Below, one piece after another: positions 12,180 to 22,800 of a DNA stretch of 62,000 nucleotides. Position 1 is the stretch's first letter; every line of letters begins with the position of its first letter. The notes beneath the pieces were generated by a model that saw nothing but the letters and a program-made list of their open reading frames with translations, did not search any database and was not told the origin of the DNA. The DNA is taken from contig JBBHKE010003519.1 in assembly GCA_037447655.1 (NCBI GenBank), positions 1 to 62,000 on the forward strand, given 5' to 3'. This DNA comes from Zygnema cylindricum. Taxonomy: Eukaryota; Streptophyta; Zygnematophyceae; Zygnematales; Zygnemataceae. The position numbers and the translations under genes are program-made.

Positions 12180-13407
12180 AAGAAAAAGCTTAGAAAAGAA
12201 AAAAAGTCGTTTACACATTTGTATTTGCAATTTTCACTTAATATCGGCGAGTTTTCAAAAAGCTAAGTGAGCTGCCAAATCGATGAAGATCGAGAAATCG
12301 ATATGGAAAATCGAAGATTGGCTTCCGAGTCGATACGCATCACTAAAAAAATATACCAGAGCTAAAAAATTCTTGAATCATCTCACGGGGACACAATACT
12401 TGGGGTACGACCCCATGTGGGTAAGTACGGGTTTTTTTATGTCGTTTTCCTTTAAAACTTAGCGCCGAATTGCTAAAGCTGCAACCGTACGAAAAAATCG
12501 CGAATTTGTAGAGTACAATTTGCGTCATCCTTGAACTTAGAATGTACGAAAATTTGTCTTGTGTTTTTCGACCCACTCACGTCATCTTCAAACTTATCAT
12601 AAAACACATCGGCGATGTGTTTTAAATAAAGTAGAACCCTTTTAACAAATAGGGAAATGTGTTCTCAAGTGTGAAAAGTTTCTATAATTTTTTGACAACT
12701 TAAAAAAGTACAATGTTGTTCGTTTTTGTCCGCATGCTACCTTGTACGGTTTTTTTTGAAAGGGGTCTCGATGGTGCATTGTCTTTTTACGTAAAGGTGT
12801 AAAATTTGCGAAGGTGAAAAATTTGCGAAGTCATGGTGGCCGGACAGGAAAGGTTTACGCAAAGGCATGTTGCACAGCCACGGATGCAATGATGTACGTC
12901 TATGATGTCACGCAATGACATGCGACATGCCAAATCGTTTCAAAAATTACGATGTCTTATGACGCTTCAAAAAGTTGCGTGGTGCGGCACGGTTTTGTCC
13001 CCGTCCGCTTTGCCATTCAATCGTCACAAAGTTAAGTAACAATTTCGTAACCATCCTTCGCAAAAGCCAGTTACGCTTCCTCCATAACTTTAAAGAACCG
13101 CAGTCGTACCAGCGTTGAAATTCCATCTGGAGCTGCGTTACCGAAACTGATACCGGGTGTCGTCCGTTCGACCGTCCGGTCATCTCCTTAAACCGCGAAT
13201 AGGCAGATCCACGTTCCAGCAAGCGTCCCCCTACACGTTTTTCCCGTGCCTGTGCGGCTTTTTTCCGGGCGCAAACGAACGTTTACCGGCTTCTGGGTCC
13301 TGAAGTCTCCTCCACGCGTCTATCTCACAATTCTTGCAATGAAAAACGTCAATAATGTTATCAAATGAAAGATCCCTATAAACGATTTCTCTCGACTATC
13401 TTTGGGC
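12180..13407. other. intergenic, no gene recognised
   Basis: Mixed AT-rich and CG-containing sequence. A minus-strand ORF of 91 codons (12947-13222) has no motif I recognise and no conserved neighbour. I treat it as chance or decayed repeat. Confidence 0.4.
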
Positions 13408-13415
13408 GTATTTTG

Positions 13416-13852
13416 TAGTGTTGTGTATCGGTAAGGATTTGCCGATAACCGATATGGGCCTTTTTTCGGGTAGCCGATAATCGATATATCGGTACGGAGA
13501 TATATGTACGGACAGTACATATAAAAGTATGGCCAATCATACACGTAAATCATAAACATAAATAAACGTACTGAGGTGCCTACCAATCAGATCATTTGTA
13601 TAGGCCGAAAGTACAGTAGCCGGCATAAGATATGTACGGCTTTAGTACGGCTCCAGATAAAAAGATGTACCTTTCACATCCGACGTTATGGCTTGTCCCT
13701 TTCTTCCTTGGGATCCACTGGAAACCTGCCACGTGTACTACGGACAGAAAGTACATAAAGTACAAATATATCGGTAGCTCTGACCGTTCGATAACCGATA
13801 AATATCGGTATCGGTGTTATCGCGATAACTTTTTTACCGATACACAACACTA
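13416..13852. mobile_element. hAT-type MITE, copy 2
   Basis: Also 437 bp, nearly identical to the copy at 9430 over its whole length, with the same TAGTGTTGTGTATCGG termini. Flanking 8-bp duplications are GTATTTTG (13408-13415) and CTATTTTG (13853-13860), one mismatch. Equal length and high similarity suggest that the family moved fairly recently. Confidence 0.88.
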
Positions 13853-14136
13853 CTATTTTGATGGCAAGTAGAGTGATAAAAGACTAAAAAACAAAATCGG
13901 GAAACCATGGCGGAAAGTTTTAGATTTGTAGCGTCGACGCTTTCACAATTTGAGCGTGACGTCAAAATGTCCCAAACCCTTAACATCTACAAATGTCACA
14001 AGTAGCTAGACGTTTACAACCGTCGCTATTTTGTAAACGTCATCGATTGTCGCGAGTTTTGTAGTCGTCTACAATCATCACAAATTACACCCACGTCTAA
14101 ATCCGTCACAATCTAAAGTAACGATTTCATTTCTTT

Positions 14137-14226
14137 ACATACGAATGCTTTGAAAGTAGTACGGATAATCTTTGCTAAAAACAAAGTTACAAGACTAAAG
14201 TTTTGGTTACATGCGAAAGTACCCAT
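14137..14226 (+). repeat. dispersed repeat 'ACGAATGCTTTGAAAG', copy 1
   Basis: About 90 bp (ACGAATGCTTTGAAAGTAGT, then AATCTTTGCTAAA, then GGTTACATGCGAAAGTAC) recurring at 15495-15583 and 37973-38052 in the same orientation. Ends and class unknown. Confidence 0.6.
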
Positions 14227-14722
14227 AGAGAGACCTGAAATTCTGGTCCGCCCGATCCGCCCTAAAAAGCAAAGTAAGCTCGCTAAGTTACAAGTACATG
14301 GGGCCTTACCCTTAATCTACATTCGAAAGAAGCTCGACGGTATGGATCACTTTCACAAAATATGGAGGCAATGAATTCCAAAAATGTCGATGAAATGAAA
14401 GCTTTTGTTTAGCAGGACGTGGCAAGCCTACGTGGCGCACATGGGCGCCTGACTTTTCGTCAATATGTTTCAGTGATTTTATCGGACTGAGGGTACTTTC
14501 GCATGTGCTAAAGTTACAATTATTTTCTGTCGTTTTCCTCCATAACTTAGAAAAAAACGAGAAAATCCGCATAGTATCAAAAAATATAAATTACCACCGT
14601 ACAAGTCGCGTTACCTTGAAACTTTATACGTACAGTAGTTTGTTGTCTAGCGCGATACAATTTGTCTTCTAGCGCATTTCGATCCACTTTTGCGTCCTTT
14701 CAACACATGTTCAAACTTTACA

Positions 14723-14748
14723 TCAAATCACCTCGCGAGGTGATTTGA
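14723..14748. repeat. perfect 26-bp palindrome
   Basis: TCAAATCACCTCG followed directly by its exact reverse complement, with no spacer. It ends six bases before the MITE at 14755. It could be the remnant of two inverted ends or a protein-binding site; nothing here decides between these. Confidence 0.85.
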
Positions 14749-14754
14749 AACATA

Positions 14755-15022
14755 GTTCAAAAGTAGGCGTTTTTATGGTAGGCCTTTGGTCGGCGCCTTT
14801 ATCGTAAGTTGTGTTATGGGCTTTTCATGTGATCTTCTTAGATTGCTATTTTGATCAGCGATCGTCCGATCGTCCGAATCTGACGGTGTAAGTAATTTTT
14901 TTTTGTCCGATTGTTTTAATTGGTCCGAATAGGCCCGAATACAATATGGGTCTTAAGGTCATATTGTATGTTTTGCATACAATAGGCATATAGTATGGGC
15001 CTACTTTTACCTAATTTTGAAC
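14755..15022 (+). mobile_element. MITE family 'GTTCAAAAGTAGG', copy 1
   Basis: A 268-bp non-coding element with ends GTTCAAAAGTAGG and (imperfect) CCTAATTTTGAAC, flanked by TA on both sides. The interior has an AT-rich inverted repeat, CAATATGGGTCTTAAGGTCATATTGTA, and a conserved block TTGTGTTATGGGCTTTTC. Four further copies or fragments are in this window: 15893, 53513, and a copy split into 54309 and 61840. Confidence 0.8.
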
Positions 15023-15177
15023 TATGATTTGAAATAAAGTCCAATAAGGTGAGCGAAAAGGCAGACGCTGTCGCACGTGTCTAAAGTTTTTTACAATTTT
15101 TGTGCGCGGGGTACCAAAAAAAAAACACACTGCACGTTTCCAGCCTGTGCGTACTATTTTCACTGCGTTGATTTCCA

Positions 15178-15363
15178 TACAGGGGCCGTCTCTCTCAAAC
15201 ACACGTGTCTTCAAACATACGGTGTATGAAAAACATTGGTCACCTTTCGGCAAGTGGGAAGACGAAAAACGAAACCCCATTTCTGTGCGACAGCGAAAGT
15301 ATTTTAGGGTTTCGACACGTCGACAATGTGGCGTATGGACATTACGAACTCACAAAAATTGTA
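15178..15363 (+). repeat. dispersed repeat 'GGGGCCGTCTCTCTC', copy 1
   Basis: About 185 bp closely matching 41344-41521: CGTCTCTCTCAAACACACGT, then CGGCAAGTGGGAAGACGA, then GGGTTTCGACACGTCGACAA. Short ORFs inside differ between copies and show no coding constraint. Class unknown. Confidence 0.65.
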
Positions 15364-15494
15364 AAACGTGCGGAGAAACGGATCAAATTGAAGCCGAGTG
15401 GAAGTTTCGCCTCATTTAGTGTACCATTTCATCTGTCACAATGTTTCGTACGCGTCTACGTAAGTCACCTTTTTAAGTGACAAGTTATTTGCGT

Positions 15495-15583
15495 TTACAT
15501 CCGAATGCTTTGAAAGCTGTACGGAGAATCTTCGCTAAAAAACAAAGTAACAAGACTAAGTTTTGGTTACATGCGAAAGTATT
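15495..15583 (+). repeat. dispersed repeat 'ACGAATGCTTTGAAAG', copy 2
   Basis: Same order of blocks as at 14137 (CCGAATGCTTTGAAAG, AATCTTCGCTAAA, GGTTACATGCGAAAGTA). Together with 14137 and 37973 it defines a short repeat of unknown type. Confidence 0.6.
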
Positions 15584-15892
15584 GTGACATACAATCTTAT
15601 TGTACATTAATGTTTCCAACTTTCATAAAGTACTGTACTATTGTAGCAGTAAAGATTATGAATTCAACATTTAAAGGTTTTTCACTTATTATTTTAGATA
15701 CGATTGTACAACACGAGTTTTCGGTCGAGAGAAGTTTAACTCGCACCGAGTAGAATACGTCCATTATTCCGTGCGGACTACGGTGATTGTGGCACTTGCA
15801 GATGCTGTATCAAATCGAATCGTCTCGCGACAAAGCCTATAGCGTGGACTATATTATTTCAGAAAAAACAATTTCTCGAAGATTAAACCATA

Positions 15893-16341
15893 GTTCAAAA
15901 GTAGGTGTTTCTATTGTAGGCCTTTTGTAGGCGCCTTTATCTTAAGTTGTGTTATGGGCTTTTCATGTGATCTTCTTAAATCGCTACTTTGATCAGCGAC
16001 CGTCCGATCGTCCAAATCTGACGATAGTCCTATCGTAAGTTGTGTTATGGGCTTTTCATGTGATCTTCTTAGATCGCTACTTTGATCAGCGACCGTCCGA
16101 TTGTTCAAATCTGACGGTTTAAATAAAAAATACCTCAAAACTCACAGAAAAATATTTTTTTGTCCGAATGTTTTTCAATATTTAGACATGACGTTTAATT
16201 CTCTATCGATCGATGTGCAACTCAGCCCTGTTACTATTTTTTTTCATTTTGCGACCAATACAATATGGGTCTTAAAGTCATATTGTATGTTTTGCGTACA
16301 ATAGGCATATTGTATGGGCCTACTTTCACCTACTTTTGAAC
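15893..16341 (+). mobile_element. MITE family 'GTTCAAAAGTAGG', copy 2, with internal duplication
   Basis: 449-bp copy between TA dinucleotides, with good inverted ends GTTCAAAAGTAGG / CCTACTTTTGAAC. A block of about 85 bp (from TATCGTAAGTTGTGTTATGG to TTCAAATCTGACG) occurs twice in tandem, at about 15940-16022 and 16027-16113. The part after it also differs from the other copies. The minus-strand ORF over this block (15911-16138) only reflects the duplication. Confidence 0.75.
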
Positions 16342-16344
16342 TAT

Positions 16345-16822
16345 TCATAAAACGCCAAAGGTACGCACACTTTGATCGACGGTTAGCTCTTAAATCTGCT
16401 TTTTAAATATTGTAAGTCAACTGTACCACTAAAAAAATTGGAGTGACAACTGACAGCGTCAGTTGTACTTTTACCGGCCTCGACGGGCAAAGTTGGATTC
16501 TCATTTGTTTGAAGAGGTTAATTTCGTACGAAACAATCGTACGTGATCGAATATAAAAAACGATACCTACTTTTTCCATTATCGCATTGTACGAACATAG
16601 CTAATTGTAAAAAGTTTTTTAACATGCCGCGTCGAACAACGCGCGATCAGTGTATCATTGCAGTTGTAACCATCACGCCACCGGAATTTTGTTTACATGT
16701 GAATATTACACGACAGGATGTGTAATTGTCTGAATGGTTTTCCTATCGACACCAAACTTCAGTCTCTTCTACTGATTGAATTCCTCCTTTGCAACGAGTC
16801 AATTTCTATCTTGTTCAACTGA
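16345..16822. other. region upstream of RKP
   Basis: No gene recognised. It should hold the promoter and 5' UTR of RKP; no TATA box or start site can be assigned confidently. Confidence 0.4.
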
Positions 16823-16826
16823 TTTT

Positions 16827-16829
16827 AGG
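16827..16829 (+). promoter_or_regulatory. probable 5' UTR intron acceptor of RKP
   Basis: CTGAT (possible branch point) and TTTTAG precede GGTTGTTGCTG, 21 bases before the chosen RKP start codon. The layout resembles the acceptor in front of SF3B3. The donor is not identified. Confidence 0.45.
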
Positions 16830-16850
16830 GTTGTTGCTGTAACTCCCTTT

Positions 16851-19800
16851 ATGACTAAGCCAAAAGCCGTTCCCTCTTGGCAAGAGCAGGATGAGGAGGC
16901 AGGTTCGTCAAAGCCAAAGGAAGGCTTAGCCCTTTTACTAGATCGTCCTGATCAACCCACTCTTCATTTGACATCCATGGTTATGTTGACCTCATCTCCA
17001 GTCGCTGCCGAGTTCTGTACCGAAGTGGAGCTCCAGCGCACATTGAATTACATTCTTGATACAAATTCTAACTCCTTAGCTCCCCCTAGCCTTATACAAG
17101 ATGGCACACTTGATATTGATGCTATTTCATTGTATTTACAGCAACGGCTCAACCTGCTTGGTTCAGAAGGTCAGATTGAAGGTGACGTCTGCCAGACTGA
17201 TCTTCTTGCTGCTGGAAAAGTTGGTCCTCCTATAGTTCAGATGCAACGGGCCAGCGCATCCGGCGAAATTTCGTTTGATGATCCATGTTTAGTACTGGAA
17301 AGTTTGAGCAATTTCAGTAGTGCTCGAGCTAACTCATGTGCTGTGAAAGGTCGATGGATGTACGAGGCCACACTTAGTACTGCAGGCATTCAACAACTAG
17401 GTTGGGCAACTTTACAGTGTCCATTCACAAACGAGGAGGGCGTAGGAGACGCCTTTGACTCCTATGCCATAGATGGTAAAAGAGTTCGGAAATGGAATAA
17501 AAGTTATCAGGGATATGGCCAGGCTTGGATGCCTGGAGATGTAATTGGCTGCTGTATAGATTTGGACGAAGGTGAAATTTCCTTCTTAAGGAACGGAATT
17601 TCTTTGGGAATTGCCTTCACTGAAGTTCGCAGGTTGCAACCTGGGCTCGGTTATTTTCCTGCCCTTTCTCTTTCCCATGGAGAACGTTGTGAATTGAATT
17701 TTGGTGCACGACCTTTTCAGTACCCTGTCCCTGGCTTCCTTCCCTTTCAATCACCTCCGACTGTCAGGAGATTTAGTGATACGCAATCCGTAGGGGTCAC
17801 CGGGGAAACTGTAGAGCCCGGCTGTGAACCCTGTGAGCACCAGAGTGCGACTTTGAGAGCAGAATATCTTTTGGACTGCTTGAAGAGGCTGGTGCAGCTG
17901 AGGAGCCCTGAATCCAGCGCTTTATCAATGGCTACAGACGACAGCCTTCCTCGCCCGAGCCCTTTACGAAGTGATGAACAGGTTTTTGTTGTGTCTACTT
18001 TGTGCAATCATCTAGGCCCGCTGCTTCTTGCAGGTGGTCTTCCTAAACCCAGCATTCCAGGGTTGGCACCAGAAGGTATTAGGGCACAAGGTGGATATAT
18101 TGTGTGGGCAGCATTACTGCCATTCTTGTTGGCGCTTCACAGGCCCTCTCCACCCCATGATGTTGACAGTTTGGAGCTTGCTTTAGATCTTCTTTTGGTT
18201 TGCTTAGAACAGCATGAAATCGAAGGGGTAGTTTCTGTCCTCATGGAAGCTCTTGCATACAAGTGCCGGACAGCTAGGTATTTGCCAGGATTATATCTGG
18301 CCACGGGTGCATATCCTTACCTGGCCCTAGCTTGCAGGCTTGTGCAACGACCGGAGGTTTTGCAGATGTGGTGGACTTCTTACAATTTTGAGAGCAGTAT
18401 GGAAGGTCTGCTTTTTAGGAAGGCACCGAACAAGAACGACTTGGAGGAATTATTGCCAATAGTGTGGTGGCCTAGTTGTCGGGAAGAATCCTGCTCGGAG
18501 GTCAGAATGAAGCAAGCTTTGCAAGCCCTGTCATCCGCTATTGCAATGGTACGTGATTATTATGCTCTCCATTCTGAAATGTCTCTGTGTGAAACAAAAT
18601 TTAAAGGTCTTTTGTTCAACTGAAAACCATTGTGATGTTGCCATTAATAGTCAAATTGACAAGCCTGGGGACTTCTTCCAGCATGTAGTCATTCTTACAG
18701 TCATGTTCTTTGTCAAGCTTGTGCCTTTAGAACACTTTCAGAAGAAATTATAGTGTTTATGCAGTTGCATATGTTCTTTCTGGTTTTTTTGTAGTTGTTT
18801 TTGGTTATTTTAGAACAAAGATTTGATGGGTCTGGACAGGTTGAGGAGCTACAAGTCACTTTGTGTCGACACTTATTGGCTTATGTTCCACCTCATCCTG
18901 CTGGTTCTCCTTGGGTTGCCGGAACTCCATCTGTAGACCATGGAGGAGTGTTTGGTGCTTTTCTCCACCATTTGATTCGCAGAAACCGGGGGGCGAATCG
19001 CAACATTCCACCTTCTGGGTTATCTGATAACTCTGTTCTCGTCTCTGCATTTTTTGTTCTTTTGAGAATGTTGTCTGAAGGCCTTTCGGAGCCGATCCTT
19101 TCTCCAAAGCAGAGAGGGAGTGACTGGATTGAGAGAAATGGTGTGGGATATTTTCATCGGAGTGGGCAAAGAAAATTTCCAGTCTTGCTCTTTCTGAAAT
19201 CTGATACAGAATACATGGAACTTCCTCGGCTTGGGGGAACATTTAGTCACTTGTCGAAATCTTCCCCTGTAAGTTTTCCTCAAAACTACGAGGATGTTCG
19301 GTGGGATGATAGTGAAGTGTGGGTCGATCCAAGTCAGGGAGATGGTGCGAGTTCTCAGGCGAGCCAATCTCAGTCACCCGGTCCCAGGTCGCAAGCAAGT
19401 GCTTTGCCCTACGAAGGGACAAGGAGTACTGGTGATAACGTGGATTCTGGAAGTCAAAGTGAAACCTTTTTGGCTGATCAAGGGGAGAGAAGTGGTTGGG
19501 GTCGAGAACGGGAAGCTACCAGTTCAGGGAGAGAATCTGTATGGACTTCTGGGTTTAACCAAACCAGGACAACATCTTGGGGCCCTGTGGAAGAGGAATT
19601 GGTGGATATGCTAATATTATTGTACCATTTAGGGGTGGCCTCCAATTTCAAGCAGGTGAGTTTCCGGCTGTCACGAATATTTACGTGGTATTGTGATTCA
19701 CTGTGAATGGGAAATGCATCTGTTACCGTAATTTCTGGCTGTATCTGAGGATTTAAGTACCCCGACCAACAGATGACTTGCTAAACTAAAGGTTTCAGTC

Positions 19801-22800
19801 TTTCATAATTGCTATTAGGTTAAATTCTTTGATCTGCCTCCAAAATTCGTTTTGTTTGAACGGCATTTCGGTTATTGGGAGGAGTTGCAGGCATCTCTTT
19901 CTTTGCAGATGCAAATGCAATCCATCAATGACTTGGATGAAGCAGATAGGCAGATTCGGGAGGGGGGATCTAGTGACCGTGTCCGACATCTGAGGGATGC
20001 ACGGATTGTGTACAAAGAAGAGGTCATTGACAGAGTGCGTCGAGCTGCGTGGTATGTTCCTCACTTGCCATTTTACGGAGCTGAACCTTTGTGATGAAGT
20101 TTAACCAGTTAACCACAATAACCGATACACGTATAGTATGTACCTATACAGTGTGCATGAATAAGGTATAAACTGTAGTACACCGTCTAACGTTATGACC
20201 GTTAATTTTAGTTCTGGCCAGTTTAAGCAAATTTTTTCGGTGCACACTTTTACAATTTCCATTTGGAGATCGCCAATCGGAAGGTCAAAATCTTACATTT
20301 CCTTCTCAACCGCGAAAATATGATGTAAATGGCAAAAAAATACATATGCTAATATCGATACACAGTGTACTGAACAGTAGAAGTTTTACATAATAAATCA
20401 AAAATGATATTGTTCATTTTCTCGAGCAGCAAAGTTACTTTGGATAGCTTTGTTGCCAAGCAGATGTTAGCTTATGAGAGAACTTTCAATGAGACTCCCT
20501 CAACATCCTAAAGTCTGGAAACGTTGTTGTGCAATATGTACACATTTCTTTTACATGGATTTGCTGTATAATTTATCCCTTCTATTTCTTGGGCAGTCCA
20601 CAGGAGAAACCAAATGCTTTCATGATTCCATTTAGAGGCGCTGTTGAACACATTTTTTTTTTATGGCTGTTACTGTTCATGAGGGTTTTGAGATCTATAT
20701 TGTGATGGTTTTGGCTAGGCTGCCCCTCCAATTTTTTAAAAAAGTGTCCATGTTTGTGTAATGATGCTGAATCTCAGTGGAGCTTTTTCTCAGTTAACAT
20801 CAACTACTGCATCAGCATTTGCTGCTATGTTTGACTAATCTAAGCAGGATCCCTGTCTTTTCAGGTATCGGGTTGCATTGTTCTCCAAATGGAAGCAAGA
20901 GGGAATTTACGCCAGCTGTGTTTGGATTGTCCAGCTGCTATTAGCGACCAGCCGTCGGGGAGTTCTGTTCAGCTATGTTCCAGAGTTCTATGTGGAGACA
21001 TTGGTTAGTGGTGCATCAAGCCTTCCTCTAAGCTGCATGCACAAGCGTCACGGTTAGAGGATAATGACATAAAACTGTGGAGAGACGCTTCAGGCATATA
21101 GGAAACAGCTCATGGGAAATTAGAGGCAGAAATGGCTGAGCAATGGTGTGGGGTGTCAAGCACCTTTGGAATATGTGTCCATAGGAACATGTAAGACATC
21201 CACGCAAATGTGCAAGTCATATGAATGGAAAAGGAAAGCTGTTGGGGTTCGAAGCATACTTAACATCTGCCACCCTTTCAGTCTTTGAAAGCTTAAAACA
21301 GATAGTTGTTCACCAAATGGTACTCGTTCAGCCAGGTTGAAAATTGAAGGGAACTGATTAGAAATGCCACTAACAACTTTGTCACTGTAAAGTTGCACCA
21401 TGGACCCACTGTGAGCTTTGTGAACGAAGTTAGAACTGCAATTTGAAGCATGTTGGTTAGAGGCGAAGTGTTTATGTTTATGAAAATGTTCAGACTGCAT
21501 TGATTGCTCAAATTCAAACTGTTGATTGTTAAACGAAAATACAAGGACTGCCATTTTATGCTTTGGTTCAGTTCAGTTCAAATAGTACTGTTTATTAGGT
21601 CTGTAAGAGATGGGAGAAAAGAGTCAGGGTAGGATGGGAGACCACAGAATGAGCAGGGAAAGATTCGAAGGATAAAGAATGAGCATAAGGATTGTATGAT
21701 GGCACTTCATTCCAAAAAGTTTGGGATCATTAGAGCCGTTAGGGATGAAGGGAGGAAAACTTTAACTGAACGTGTGTAAAATTCTATTTTGTTCCATTGT
21801 TAAGTTTCCAGACCAGCTTTGACTGCCAGCCTGTTGTTAATAACATCCTGATTGTTGATGAAGTCAATTAGAGACCTATTCTATGATAATCGATTGATAG
21901 CATTTGAAGTTGTCACTAGAGTTCGTCAATGCATGCGTAGTTCCTGTTAACAACTAGGTATGACTTTAACACTGGCAATTACTGGGGTTATTTCTTAATC
22001 CATGGGAATTCTGTGAAAAAATGAGTAGAAACAGTGGCCCCTGAGGCTGGAATGTTCGATGTCCAGTTGAGTTGTGCTGGTTAAAAATCACCTTGTCAAA
22101 TTGATTTCACAAAAGCGGCCTATTGGGTTTCGTGCATTGTTTCACGTTTTATCCATCTATGTTATTGGGACAGGTGGACTCTTTCCATGCTCTTCGAAGA
22201 AGTGATCCGCCTTTTGCACCACCAGCTGCTCTGCTTCAACGTGGCCTTTCTTCTCTGGTTCGTTTTCACTATATTTCCCTTTGCTATTTGCCAGCGGTAC
22301 TGTCAGTAGCCGCTGTCACAGTAGGCTTCTAGATGAACTTCGGGGCATAACTGCCATTTTTCTGGGTCATGACTGCCCCTCTTACATCCTGTACGGGCCC
22401 CAAAAAAAGGACAACCTGTTATTTTAACCCACTGTCGTCATAGCCCATGTATTATTTAAGGGGCCTCACTTTTTTTTTAGTGAACATGGTCCTAGTTTTA
22501 GTTCCTTTCTAAAAATAAGGGAAATGAGGTTCTGATGCCCCGAAATGAGCAGCTGGAAACTTCTTTATTTGCTAAGTTCTAAAACTGAAAAGTTGAATTC
22601 CTGGTTCCATCTTTTCACACAAATAATATTCTGGACGCCAAGGTCTTACTACCGGTCAAAGCGAGTTTTGCACTTTTCCAACCACAGTACTATGGGGTAC
22701 CAGCAGCCCAGAAAGCTCTCGGAACTTTGCCTGGAATCTTAATGTCAAAAACCGTTGTGTCCTTCCTTCTGGACATGACGTCATTTGTTCTCAAGGTCAT

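Noticed and set aside
15911-16138. 75-codon minus-strand ORF with an internal repeat
   Set aside because: It simply reads through the tandem duplication inside a MITE.
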